Positions 30,107-41,713 of a stretch of DNA of 64,000 nt are shown in pieces. A program made the translations under genes and the position numbers. The DNA is taken from the NCBI GenBank assembly GCA_903772945.1, contig CAICTM010000318.1:1-64000 (forward strand). The letters run 5' to 3'. The notes beneath the pieces are model-generated. The model did not search any database, was not told the DNA's origin, and worked only from the letters and a program-made list of their open reading frames with translations. How positions within the stretch are numbered: the first letter of the stretch is position 1; every line of letters starts with the position of its first letter. The stretch comes from Seminavis robusta. Lineage: Eukaryota > Bacillariophyta > Bacillariophyceae > Naviculales > Naviculaceae.

Positions 30107-31623
30107 CTAGACCATGCCACGCAAGCCAGAAGGAGCGGTCATACCTCCAGTTTTCTTGACCATGCCTGTGGCAACATCTTCCTTCTCCAACAGCAAGGAA
30201 TGCCCTTTGCCTTCCACGACAAGATTGGCCGGGCGAGCCTTGGCAAGTTTCTGTTTTTCTTGTTCCATGCGACACAACACTTCGACACGACGAAGGAGCT
30301 CGGAGGAACTGTGCACGACCGAGCGCAAGTGCTTGGCCAGAGAATCAAAACTCTGGACTCCACGTCGCGATCCGTTCATCAAGTCATGGGCCCAAAAGGA
30401 ATGGTAGCACTCCAGCGCGTGCTGCATCTGCTGGGCCGTCTGTGGCGGAATAATAATGTCGTCGTCCGCCAGTAGGTCGGTAGCGTTCGTGTGGGGCCAC
30501 CACTTGTCCTTATTGCCAGTCGTTGGAGCATCGGTATCATTATCTTCACAGAGAATGGTCCCGAGAGAATGTCCCGCCATGCTCTCGGTGAATTGAAGGG
30601 TGCTGGGAGGTGGCAAGAAATCCTTTTCGAGAATCACATTGTCGTCGGTGGCAGAACAATCCATGGCAAGAGGACTCATGCAATCCTCCTTGCGAGTGCT
30701 GACCGCACCCTGAACCAAACTCGCGGCCTTGGGTTCTTGGAGGTCCGATTTGGGACGAGCAGTCGTGGTGGCTGTCTTGGAGACTGTTGAAGATTCCGCC
30801 ATGACAATCTCCTTGGGGACAGCTTCTGGCGGCGAGGGTTTTGTCTTGTGATGATTAGCGGCCTTCTCGGTCTCAGAGGACGTCCGGCTGGCATTGGAAG
30901 ACGTGGAAGTCGTCGTGAGGTCGTGGTGTTCCGGTTCTTGCTTGTCGTCGTTGGTCGTGTTCTTGTTCTTGTTCTTGTCACAGGAGGAGCTTGAGGGACC
31001 GGGAGAAAAAGGCACGACTGTCTTGGTGACCACCACGTCGTCTTCGATATCATCTGGTTGACAAGAGAAACGGACGATTCATCTTGGTCGTGTTCACTGC
31101 TGATCGCATTATTAGTCGTAGGCGTGTTCTTGGATTTGCCAATGCCAAATTTGAATCGATAGGCTTCGTCTCGCAAAAAGCCCATGATACGGGCCATCAT
31201 CAACTTGTGGTCCGTCTGATTGGCAGGAAGCAATTGTCGAATGACCAGGGCTTTTGTCTTTGGGTGAGTTTTCTTCAGGTCCAACTTGAAGAATCGGCCG
31301 CCATTCTTGGTAATGCCATTCACAATGTACTGCGTGGCAAACTCCACCTTGGCGTGTGTCGAGCCAGTTTCCAGGTAGCCAATAAAGTGCCTCGTAATCA
31401 AGCGACGAAACTCCGACTGATCGGGCATCTTTGACGGGGCACCGGTGCATCCAAAAATGACATCCTTGAGGGGATCCACCTTGTCGGCCGCAAAAATGCC
31501 CTTCAGCATTTCCTCCAACTCCTTGTTGTTCTTGGTCGTGGTGCTCCACTTGGTCTTGTTCTTATTCTTGGCCTTTTGGTTGGTCTTGTTTACACTCTGA
31601 TTCTTGTTGTTGTTGTTGGTCAT
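30107..31623 (-). pseudogene. DUF6824-domain protein, copy 2 (frameshifted)
   Basis: Matches the intact gene at 24477-25985 along its whole length, from the ATG at 31623 through the DUF6824 domain to the same C-terminus. One C is missing at about 31050 (GATATCATC here, GATATCCATC in copy 1). The N-terminal part therefore runs into the wrong phase and ends downstream, while the C-terminal part stays open in the original phase from about 31036. Substitutions are scattered through both halves. Either a decayed duplicate or a base-calling error; the shift leaves the N-terminal domain intact, so a truncated product is possible. Confidence 0.7.
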
Positions 31624-32398
31624 GTGGAGTTTAGTTGTTGGATGGTTGAATGTCGAGTTATGAGAGAGGAGGAGGAGAGAAAAAGAAAAATGCGAGAGAA
31701 GCGGCAGAGGTGGGAGAAGCGGCAAATCGAAAGCTGCGAAAGATCGAGCCAGCTGGCTAGATTTTTCGAGTGTCGTCGTCAGCTCGTGGTCCGTGGTCAC
31801 ACTTGAAGAGCCAAAATGTCCGATGGCAGATGTTCTTCGCCTCTGTCTGACCATCTCATTCCAATGCAATAAATAAACCCAAGTGTGGTTGAAGAAGAAC
31901 CCACATCGTTTTCCGATAGGCACGTGCCCAATCAATATAATTACCCAACAAATCTTCGGATACTCAAACCGCGGGAGTTGGCCAACCACCAACCTATCAG
32001 TTACATGTAGCGAATTACGTACTTGTGGCTTGTGATCCAGCTTTCTCCCTTGCAGCTTCTCTACAGAAGTACAAAGCTCAGTCCAGCTCGACAAGCTGTT
32101 GACATTCTTCTTGCTAGAGCCAGGGTTCAGTCCAGCTCGAACTGCTTTTGCAGCCATGCTTCTTGCTAGAGCCACGGTTCTAGCTAGTAGGGTGGGCACT
32201 TCAGTTGCATGTCCAGTGGGCCATCGGCAATCCACAAAGACTTGCTGGCCCCGTCAGAACACAAGCTTGAATCTATTGCACTTGAGTAAATATTATAACA
32301 GGTACTAGAGTAGAGTCTATGGCTTTCAGCAGTCTATGGAGGCTTCCAGTGGCAACATCCACAGTGGCAACATCCACAGGCTATCCATTGCAGCAGCT
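31624..32398. other. Intergenic stretch, copy 2 of 25986-26749
   Basis: Same content as in block A copy 1 with substitutions and small indels, including a duplicated GGCAACATCCACAG (32351-32378). No gene seen. Confidence 0.4.
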
Positions 32399-33645
32399 TT
32401 ACTCAACAGCTTCCTCAGCTTTAAAGAAATCTGGGTGTAGCTTAATGTAGGCAAACTCAACCCCGTTTCCCTGTCATGTTCCAAGATACAAAAAGTCAGG
32501 TCAAAGTGAGCACATGGAAGCAAGAATCTCATCGAGTGCCATCCAATCTTCAAACATACCTGTGCCAGTGGATGAATGTTGGGCTCTTTGCTGAACATTG
32601 CAAAGCCTGCCTTTTCAAGGCCATCAAAGAATTTATTGGGAGAGAGTGACATGGAAACCGGAAAGTACCGTCCGCCTTTGTTCTTCTGAGGGTCTGGTAG
32701 CGATGTTGGAAGATTGTGCACTTCCAGGAGCAACTGTCGAATGTCCAACTCGGGTTTCAACCAATCCTCATAGGTGAACCATTCACAGAATTCACAATCA
32801 ATCTTGAGAATGTCAATAGTGTAGCCAGTGTGACCCAGCTTCTCCATGATTTCCGGAAGTGTAAAGAGTCGATCCCTTTGTTTGACCCTCCAGGCATCAA
32901 GCAAGCTGTCATCATAGCTGCTTTTCAGACCCCACTGATGAAAATGAATGTTGAGCTCGCTGGCATGGCCTTCTTTCGTGTAGTTTTTACTGAAATCAAA
33001 CACATGGATTTCACAAGTGCTTTGTTGAGTCGTCTGTCCTTCTTTCATAAAGGACTTGGCCAAGGCTTCCTCCCATTCGTACTTTCCTGCAGATCCAACA
33101 GAATAGATCAGGCAATTTGTTTGTTCCTTACTGTTTGACCGTAGCCCTCCTTGAGTCTTTTCTTTTCGTTCTCTTGCCACACGTTCCAGTCGATGGGGAT
33201 CACAGGTCCACTTTGGGCCATCACCTTGTCCACCCACCCTTCGTGGATGGGGACAAGTAAAGAGAGGATCATAGTTATTCATATAGTAGACTGCTGGCAT
33301 GATGTTTGGCCTGGGATTTGGCCGTTTCTCATCCGGATGGTCATGATGAGTTTGGAACCGTTGTTTGTATAGCTTCCAATCTTTGGATGAAATGTCGTCA
33401 AAGAATCCATAGCTTTGATAGGATGCCAAGTGAAACTCGTTGTGGTGCAATGCAGGCAACGTTTCATCTGTGGTGGCAATGCGAGAAACCCCAAAATCTC
33501 TTTGCAAAAATTGGAGGGTGAAGAGTGAGGCCACCAAGGCTAGACCCAAGATTTTAGCCGGGGCGCTGATATGAGTTGACGATGGAGTCCTCCTGCTGGT
33601 ATCGGTACCTATTTCCTCGGTAGATGGGTTCGATTCTATCATCAT
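32399..33645 (-). CDS. METTL24-like methyltransferase, type II membrane protein, copy 2 (two exons)
   Basis: Exon 1 is 32560-33645 and exon 2 is 32399-32470, with an 89-bp GT...AG intron, shorter than the 116 bp of copy 1. The product is again 385 residues with the same anchor, SAM motif, DCEFCEW motif and C-terminal GNGVEFAYIKL, ending EEAVE where copy 1 has EEVVE. In this copy the intron lacks an in-frame stop close to the donor, so an unspliced reading would extend past the intron; the spliced model is preferred because it restores the family C-terminus. Nearly all exon changes are silent or conservative, which suggests constraint or very recent origin. Confidence 0.8.
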
Positions 33646-34270
33646 CTTTGCTATCTTTGACCTGTCCGGAAGCGGAGCGAGCTTGGCTGGAAATTGTGCT
33701 CTTAGGGACCACAGCGGCTTCTAAAGACCATCTGGCGAAAAAAAATTTGTTTCTGTGCCAGCTTCGCACCTGGCAGAAAAATGTGCGTGCTCTCACTGCT
33801 TTGGCGACTTCTCGCAGAACTATAGAATCGTAGCAGAGAGCCTTGTACCGTACTAACTAGACTACAAGCTAGTAAACTAGCTAACTTGTCTCGGTACCAC
33901 TGACCTATTTCTCATAGCTAGCTAGAAGCAGTATCCAAGATATCTCAGATGTTGGTTCTTGTCCATATGTACTCCCATATGTACTCTTGCCGCCCATGGG
34001 GATTTGAAGGCTCAAGAGTCCACGGCGTCCCCGGGCAGCCCTTGCTCAACAAATACTTAGTAGCTGGAAGTACGAGTGGATCGGCTATCGACGCCAACAA
34101 CGAGCACACAACCCCTTGCTTGTTGTCAGTGCGAAACTGGTTCTACGTAAACCCAACCGGTGCAGAAAGCATCTCTCTTAGTTTCCTTCTACGGTAGTAC
34201 GGACTGAAAGAAAGACGCCCACGAAATCCCATTTAGTTACACCCCACACCAAAGGTCCCGCATCCTACCA
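33646..34270. other. METTL24-like promoter region, copy 2
   Basis: Virtually identical to 28024-28650, with a small gap at about 34082. No gene seen. Confidence 0.4.
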
Positions 34271-34588
34271 TTATCCATCTTTGCGCAATCGTTTTGGGGG
34301 CGGTGCTGTTTCTTCATGAGATAATCCCGCACTTGCTTCCTGCTTCCTCTTGGCCATGATGGCTTTGCGGCACTTTTCACTAGCCAGTCGCACCCGATCC
34401 ATTTTGTCTCCCAATAGCACCAGGTCGTCTCGTGCCCCTTGCAGATTTTGCAGCAAAGATACCATGGTCATTCGTAGGGTTCGGACCACTTGCAGTTCCT
34501 GATCCAATCGTTTGTCATAGTCACAGTCACTACTGCCTTTATCATCACCACCATTAGAGCCTTTTTCTTCTTGTGTATTGCTGCTCAT
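34271..34588 (-). CDS. Small coiled-coil protein, candidate DASH-complex Duo1 subunit, copy 2
   Basis: Identical in translation to the 105-residue product at 28651-28968, including the helical core LDQELQVVRTLRMTMVSLLQ and the basic tail. It lies just left of the point where small gaps become frequent (about 34880). Confidence 0.5.
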   Translation of the reverse strand: MSSNTQEEKGSNGGDDKGSSDCDYDKRLDQELQVVRTLRMTMVSLLQNLQGARDDLVLLGDKMDRVRLASEKCRKAIMAKRKQEASAGLSHEETAPPPKRLRKDG

Positions 34589-34879
34589 GCCAATTCTCTT
34601 GTATTGATGTAATAATAAAGGTACTTGTAGGCAAGAAAAGAGAATCGAATCCCAATCCTCTGTTGCAACAGCGGAAGGGAATGCTACCATCAACGCGTGG
34701 CTTCGAAAGAGCAGTGCTTGGTTGGGTTGTTGCCACTTTCACTTTGTGAATCTATTTATCAATTGCAGCAAAAAGTCAATTGCAGCAAAAGTCTTCAATT
34801 CGATTCGGATTCGATAGGTTCGCATCTCATTCTCATTCGGCGGTCCCGAAAGGACAAATGAGAGGGAAGATCTGACCCG

Positions 34880-37800
34880 GTTTTGACAATGTATCACCCC
34901 AATCCGGGGTCAATAATATGAGCTACAAGCTACCAGGGGAAGTCACACTCGGAGCCGAGTGAGTAAGCTTGAAGGAGATCCAAGAATTTCATAGCTTACC
35001 CCCGTGTGGGTCTGAAATATAACGTCTAGTTCTGTTTGCGTTGAAGCTAACGGTGTGAAAGTACGTAAAAATTAAGGTGGTGGAGAATGTGGTGAACAGA
35101 TTTTTTTAGGGTTAAGATTCTTTTGCTGCTGCGCTGCCTAGCATATTGTGTGACTCCGTCATTTCTTAGTTTTTTGGGTTTGAGTGTTTGCACAAGATAT
35201 GGATACAGTAGTGTTGTCTGGGTGTAACAATTCCAGTCAGGACCTTAGGAATGTTACCATTTTTGAATCCTATGCCCAGTGGGCATGAGTTTCAAGGAAG
35301 CGTGAATGTGATTGGTAGCATTTGTGGAGCATGGGTTGTTAGAGGCAAGTCAAAGCACACCATCAAACGAAAACGAAAATGAAAATGAAAATGAAAACCA
35401 AAACCAAAACCAAAAACCAAACAAAGATGGAAAAGAAAGTAATAAACTGCCAAACCAGACTACAAGCCAAATACATTATCTTTCGAATCTGGTGCCCATT
35501 GGGCATGCTATTCAATAACCTTAACCTATTACTTCAATGTACTTAAATCCACATTTCTATGCAGTCATATTCATCTTAAGTACGTCTTGCACCATCTACT
35601 TGAAGGCAACTTGCAATAAGTCTATAAAAGCCTTAGTTTGACCAGTAACTGTTTTCCAATGGCATGCTCTTGCTATTATATCATCATGTATATTATATAA
35701 ATCTAAGAATGAACATGCTTGCCTAAGTAAATATCCAAGTTTTGCCTATGTCACATTTTGGATAAAATGTATCTATATCTGAGACTTTTATGCATTAAAT
35801 AGGACAATTGCCTTTTTGGCTGGCTTTCTGCATTAAATTTCTCCAGCTACTAAGATACGGGTAATGCTCGATTCAGCTGAAATGCCAAATGCTACAAAAT
35901 TAGCTAAATACTCAAAATGATAGTTCTAGCGCCACATCACCAGACAGACCACACGGGGTTCATCACAAGTCCCAGACCCAGACCAGTCCCAGCATCTACA
36001 TTGTCCATATATATATATAAGAAGTTAGTTCTATCTCTTCCATGCCATGAAACCCAACACCTCGGGGAGTGCCACATTCGATGTTTGCTATAGCTGTAGC
36101 AACAGTTGATTGATACCACAAGGTTAGAAGTGGCCCATGAACATGCCTCCCACAGAAGATTCTTCTTGTATAGCATAGAAACATGGAACAAAACAAGCAA
36201 CATAACATGCAGGCTGAGAGGGCCATGAAGGCTCAACACTGGTTGGCTACATATGGGGTACCCCTTTCTAGTACTAATCTACACGAACTATTAGAAACTG
36301 GTAAACCAACCACATTGATCTGGCTCGGGGGGGGGTAGTCCCCAATTCTTGCTCCATCGAGGAATCAAGGAATTCCTGCACTCCTGGAATATCTAGAGAG
36401 CTCAAAGGAATCCAAGGAATAAGGAGGGAGGAACTAAGCCTCAAACACGCACCCATCCATCTTGACCTTCATATTGTATCTTTGAGTTTTTGTTGTGAAC
36501 AATGCATTAACCCCATGGATCCTCCATGTGCAGGGTTATGACATCACGCCTGTTGGCATGGTTGCGCTTGCACTTTGTGTCTTCAATTCGATTCGACTCG
36601 GATTCGATTCGATCGATAGGTTCGATTCTCATTCGGAAGATAGGATCAAATGAGAGTCCTTTAGAACTCGTTAGAAAAGGAGGGCAGTAAGGCGTGGCAG
36701 AAGAGGTCTAACTCACACAACCCGAAGGCCGCGCCTATTGCCCCAAAGTTACTGCCGTCAGCATTTGCCACACAATCTCCATCGAATTCCGATCGATATC
36801 TACAAGACTGGCGCTTTTGCAACTACACCATCACAAATTCACAACCTTTCCTCTTTCTTTTACTTACTCACTGCAGTTGACTTTCTCTCCAGCTGGAGGA
36901 CAACAACAACGCATTGCTGATTGAGGTGTGTCAGTGGTTGGTCAAGAACAATTACGCACTCTTCCATTTTTTCCAACGCCTCCTCCATCCCATCTGCTAC
37001 CCATTCCATTCTATTGTTATTTGAACATGACTTCCAACAAGTGCCTTTTGTGAAGACACATTAAAACCCCCGGCTACAGCAACTGTCCAGTAGCAATGAC
37101 GACAATTACGTGGACGATTTCGACGCTTCGCCTTGTGTCCTTAAAGACAGAGTCTTTTGCGGGTTCCAATCGCGACGATGACGATGAAGCCGAGGCCGCC
37201 GAACGATTGAGTGTCCGACTCCTTGCCGTTCCGGTGACGATGAAGAAGCACACGATCGGATCTTGCGAGAGTCCTTGAATTTTGTGCGCTTTCCACGGAA
37301 GCCCAAAAACGAAAATCGATTCGCGCGCAACAACAAGCCGGTGGACGCATTGGGACCATGGTGGTCATTGTCCTCATTGGATTGGCATTGTTGGGAGTGG
37401 CACTCTATGCCGGAGCCAAAGTGATTGGACCTGCCAGTCAACCGTTGGGACCCTACGAGTTGGTAGAGAGACAGGTACGTTAGAGCAATACAACATGCTA
37501 ACTGAAGAGAGTGGCATATTTTTGATCTGACTTGTTCCACTATATACTATGCGAACTCCTCCTTTGGGAACTGTGACGTTTCTTGCAAAAACCACGTGGT
37601 CACTTGTTTGACTATTTTTATGCCATGCGATCATACTATCTATATTATAGGAAGGAGAGGATTTCTTCAACTTTTATAGCTTTTATGAAGGCCTGTTCTG
37701 TGGGGTCCAATGGATACCTCATGTATTAACGAAGACAAGGCAATCCATGGGGCTGGCCAATGTCACTACGAAAAGGACGTTCTGGACTTTTTGCACAGCG

Positions 37801-38040
37801 GAACACGACAACAGGGCAAGGTCATTGGCGATGATGATGATGACGACATTGATATTGCCATGGAAGGTGCCACTCCCCCACCCGCCGATGCGTCCAAAAA
37901 GGAACTTCATTTCATGGGATCCGCTCCTACGGATGCCGGTCCTCGTGATTCCATTCGATTAGAAGGAAAACGACGGTTCAATCGAGGATTGTTCATTATC
38001 GACGTCCGACACATGCCCGCCGGATGCGGTGTTGGCCCGC
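34880..38040. other. Indel-dense segment, probable low-quality assembly
   Basis: Compared with sister copies (29260-29950 and 40211-42765) this stretch shows several dozen 1-4 base gaps, mostly single-base deletions. They hit non-coding and coding sequence alike and many lie in homopolymers. On both sides the copies agree almost base for base. The change is abrupt near 34880 and near 38035. Confidence 0.7.
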
Positions 38041-38874
38041 CTTTTGGTTAACCGACGAAGCCAACTGGCCCGTCAATGGAGAAATTGATATCATTGAAGG
38101 CGTCAATTATCAATCGAACGCCAAGACGGCACTCCATTCCACCAAGGGATGTGTCATGGATGACATTCCTGCCGGGACCATGACGGGAGGATGGGATACC
38201 GCCGTGGGCATTCCCGATCGCAAAACGGGCATTCCCGACATGACCATGCGATATGCCCAAAATTGTTTTGTCTACGATCCCCATCAATGGCTCAATCAGG
38301 GATGTGTCGCGGTCGATGAACGCAATGGAACCATTGGTATTCCACTGAATCAAAAGGGTGGTGGAGTCTATGCCTTGGAATGGGATCCCATTTATCGGCA
38401 TATGCGCACGTGGGTCTTTACACCTCACAAGTCGGTACCGGATAATTTGAGAGATGCCATTCGCACTGCCAATCTACCACCGGATCAACGCGTCTTGCCC
38501 GATCCCGATCTGTGGCCCATTCCCTATGGGTACTTTGCCATTGGTAAGCAACAAGAAAAACAGTGAACGCCAAGCTTCCAATGGATCGATCTTTCCTAAC
38601 AGCTTTCTTTCTTTCACCATTATTTGTTGACACAGGCGAAGGAACCAACTGTGCCGCGAATCATTTCAAAAATATGCGTCTTGTGTTCAACCTGGCATTT
38701 TGTGGATCCGTCGCGGGAAATAGGTTTCAAATGGATTGCCCGGCGCAGGCGGCACAGTTTGCCACCTGCAATGAATACGTGGCCAGTCAGCCGGAAGAAT
38801 TGAACGAAGCCTACTGGAAAATCAGAGGGGTCTATGTCTATGAACGATCGTGGGAACGAGCCTGGATGAAGTAA
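37027..38874 (+). pseudogene. GH16/SKN1-KRE6-type glucan enzyme, copy 1 (broken by small deletions)
   Basis: Corresponds to the intact gene at 41714-43599. Exon 1 and the first part of exon 2 carry many single-base or short deletions (for example around 37046, 37122 and 37705), so the frame is lost repeatedly between 37027 and about 38035. From 38040 to the stop at 38874 the sequence equals copy 2, including the catalytic EIDIIEG segment, the second intron and the last exon. The abrupt end of damage, its spread into non-coding DNA and its deletion bias suggest sequence error more than gene decay. The real gene may be intact. Confidence 0.7.
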
Positions 38875-39474
38875 TTTAGACAAGAAACAAGGATGAATAA
38901 GAGGAAGACGTGCAGACGCAGCTCCAGTTATGGCTGGTGTGAGAGGTTCTTTTGCTGAGACAGTCTTGTTTTACGGAATCTGTCGGATTGATCCATATTC
39001 AACCACTTGCTAGCGACGCTGTCACAAACCCTGATACATGCACTGGATGCATCCGACAATTCCCACTCTACCTGTTCGGCACTGCAGGAGAAGCTGATCC
39101 TGAAACTGCAAGTGGGGCTCACGGAGCGCTTGGCAACAAGAAAGAGATTTCGTGAAACTGATGCATCCAGTGGTATTCGAGGAATCTCCTTCGGCTACGA
39201 ACGCCGCACATCGATGTAATGACGGGGCTAATTGCTCTACAACTTAATATGTACCAACCAGCCAACCCGTCTAAAATAGCAGAGAACTGCTTCAACTTGT
39301 CCAAACGTCGTCTGACATTATTCCAACAAAATAATCGTTCCATCAATCGTTTGGGTTTGTCTCCTTGGATCCCGCTTGCTCGAGCAAAAACAGCATCGTG
39401 CGACACAACAGGAATTCAACCACCAGTTTTTTCTGATTCGTACAACCGACACAGTACAAGCAACGGCACTGTCG
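38875..39474. other. Spacer between GH16 and methyltransferase, copy 1
   Basis: About 600 bp, nearly identical to 43600-44200. Plus-strand stretches such as HALDASDNSHSTCSALQE with KLQ and KRFRETD look protein-like, but no continuous gene or family is recognised. Confidence 0.35.
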
Positions 39475-40070
39475 CTACTTCTCGACCTCGAACGCATAAA
39501 CGTGCTTCAGCACCGACCTGACTACCATGGCGACAGCAGTGGCCATTTCGACCGGGACAGAGTTTCCAATCTGGCGGCGTTGGTCCGTTTGCTTTCCTTT
39601 GAACTTGTATCCAGCAGGGTACGAGAAAAGGGCTGCTGCCTCTGCAATGGTAATCCTCCGATTCAATCTGTAATGGAAAGGAAGGGGTTTGCTGGCCCGG
39701 ATGGTGCATGCGGTTGCGTTGGGATCCAATTTAATGTCATGCTCAGTCGGTCCGGGACCATGCTCCCCCGTTGCGACGTCCTCCTCACCAGAAAAGCATT
39801 CAAGGGCGTCTCGAACCGTAACCTGAGAAGTTGAAAACGTGCCCAGACTGTGTGTCTTCTCCGGAATCAAGGGCAGGTAGGCCTCTCTGCGAGCTGCAAA
39901 GATGAAGATCCTTGGTCTCTTCTGCGGGTCCCCAAAGTCACATGCTTCGAGTTTGCAGCAACGCACTTGATATCCAATACGCAAAAGCTTGATGAGAATG
40001 TTTTTTAGATAGTGGATATTCTTGCTTCGCCAGATCCCAGTGACGTTCTCGATGTGGCAGTGACAGGGCC
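39475..40070 (-). pseudogene. C5-cytosine DNA methyltransferase, C-terminal fragment
   Basis: About 190 residues identical to the C-terminal part of the full gene at 44201-46201: it starts just before ENVTGIW (motif VI) and includes QKRPRIF (VIII), RRITIAEAAALFSYPAGYKF (IX) and RRQIGNSVP (X). Motifs I (SAM site) and IV (PCQ catalytic cysteine) are missing because the duplication breakpoint falls near 40070. One A is also missing at about 40051 (TCGATG here, TCGAATG in the full gene). It cannot encode an active enzyme alone. It is a by-product of the tandem duplication of block B, or of laying two haplotypes in series. Confidence 0.88.
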
Positions 40071-40210
40071 CGAAAGATGGAAAAGAAAGTAATAAACTGC
40101 CAAACCAGACTACCAAGCCAAATACATTATCTTTCGAATCTGGTGCCCATTGGGCATGCTATTCAATAACCTTAACCCTATTACTTCAATGTACGTTAAA
40201 TCCACATTTC

Positions 40211-41713
40211 TATGCAGTCATAGTTCATCTTAAGTACGTCTTGCCACCATCTACTTGAAGGCAACTTGCAATAAGTCTATAAAAAGCCTTAGTTTGACCA
40301 GTAACTGTTTTCCAATGGCATGCTCTTGCTATTATATCATCATGTATATTATATAAATCTAAGTAATGAACATGCTTGCCTAAGTAAATATCCAAGTTTT
40401 GCCTATGTCACATTTTGGATAAAATGTATCTATATCTGAGGACTTTTATGCATTAAATAGGACACTTGCCTTTTTGGCTGGCTTTCTGCATTAAATTTCT
40501 CTAGCTACTAAGATACGGGTAATGCTCGATTCAGCTGAAATGCCAAAATGCTACAAAATTAGCTAAATACTCAAAATGATAGTTCTAGGCGCCACATCAC
40601 CAGACAGACCCACACGGGGTTGATCACAAGTCCCAGACCCAGACCCAGTCCCAGCATCTACATTGTCCATATATATATATAAGAAGTTAGTTCTATCTCT
40701 TCCATGCCATGAACCCCAACACCTCGGGGAGTGCCACATTCGATGTTTGCTATAGCTGTAGCAACAGTTGATTGCTATACCACAAGGTTAGAAGTGGCCC
40801 ATGAACATGCCTCCCACAGAAGATTGACTTCTTGTATAGCATAGAAACATGGAACAAAACAAGCAACATAACATGCAGGCTGAGAGGGCCATGAAGGCTC
40901 AACACTGGTACTGGCTACATATGGGGTACCCCTTTCTAGTACTAATCTACACGAACTATTAGAACACTGGTAAACACCAACCACATTGATCTGGCTCAGG
41001 GGGGGGGGTAGTCCCCAATTCTTGCTCCATCGAGGAATCAAGGAATTCCTGCACTCCTGGAATATCTAGAGAGCTCAAAGGAATCCAAGGAATAAGGAGG
41101 GAGGAACTAAGCCTCAAACACGCACCCATCCATCTTGACCTTCATATTGTATCTTTGAGTTTTTGTTGTGAACAATGCATTAACCCCATGGATCCTCCAT
41201 GTGCAGGGTTATGACATCACGCCTGTTGGCATGGTTGCGCTTGCACTTTGTGAATCTTCAATTCGATTCGACTCGGATTCGATTCGATTCGATAGGTTCG
41301 ATTCTCATTCGGAAGATAGGATCAAATGAGAGTCCTTTAGAACTCGTTAGAAAAGGAGGGCAGTAAGGCGTGGCAGAAGAGGTCTAACTCACACAACCCG
41401 AAGGCCGCGCCTATTGCCCCAAAGTTACTGCCGTCAGCATTTGCCACACAATCTCCATCGAATTCCGATCGATATCTACAAGACTGGCGCTTTGCAACTA
41501 CACCCATCACAAATTCACAACCTTTCCTCTTTCTTTTACTTACTCACTGCAGTTGACTTTCTCTCCAGCTGGAGGACAACAACAACGCACTTGCTGATTG
41601 AGGTGTGTCAGTGGTTGGTCAAAAGAACAATTACAGCACTCTTCCATTTTTTCCAAAACGCCCATCCTCCATCCCATCTGCTACCCATTCCACCATTCTA
41701 TTGTTATTTGAAC
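40211..41713. other. AT-rich non-coding stretch upstream of GH16
   Basis: About 1.5 kb without a gene on either strand. It contains a TATATATATA run (40668-40680), a G run (40999-41008), and a TTCGATTCG-rich segment at 41260-41335 similar to one near the Duo1-like genes. Probably holds the GH16 promoter. Copy 1 equivalent: 35559-37026. Confidence 0.5.

Larger units (their letters stand above)
29986..35558. repeat. Tandem duplication block A, copy 2
   Basis: Second copy of 24356-29950 in the same orientation (5573 bp). From about 34880 to its right end it shows many 1-4 base gaps relative to copy 1, unlike the rest of the unit. The DUF6824 gene is frameshifted here; the METTL24-like and Duo1-like genes are intact. 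Confidence 0.9.
35423..40072. repeat. Tandem duplication block B, copy 1
   Basis: A 4650-bp unit starting at AAAGATGGAAAAGAAAG and repeated at 40073-44796. It carries the block A end segment (about 135 bp), about 1.5 kb of AT-rich non-coding DNA, a GH16 gene with frame breaks, and the 3' end of the C5-methyltransferase gene. The right end is a breakpoint inside the methyltransferase gene, joined to the AAAGATGG segment. Confidence 0.88.

Noticed and set aside
35937-36456. Minus-strand frames in block B upstream DNA
   Set aside because: Not preserved in the better copy at 40600-41200; the region looks non-coding.
36600-36630. GGTTCGATTC resembling a tRNA B-box
   Set aside because: No A-box or cloverleaf around it; part of a TTCGA-rich repeat.
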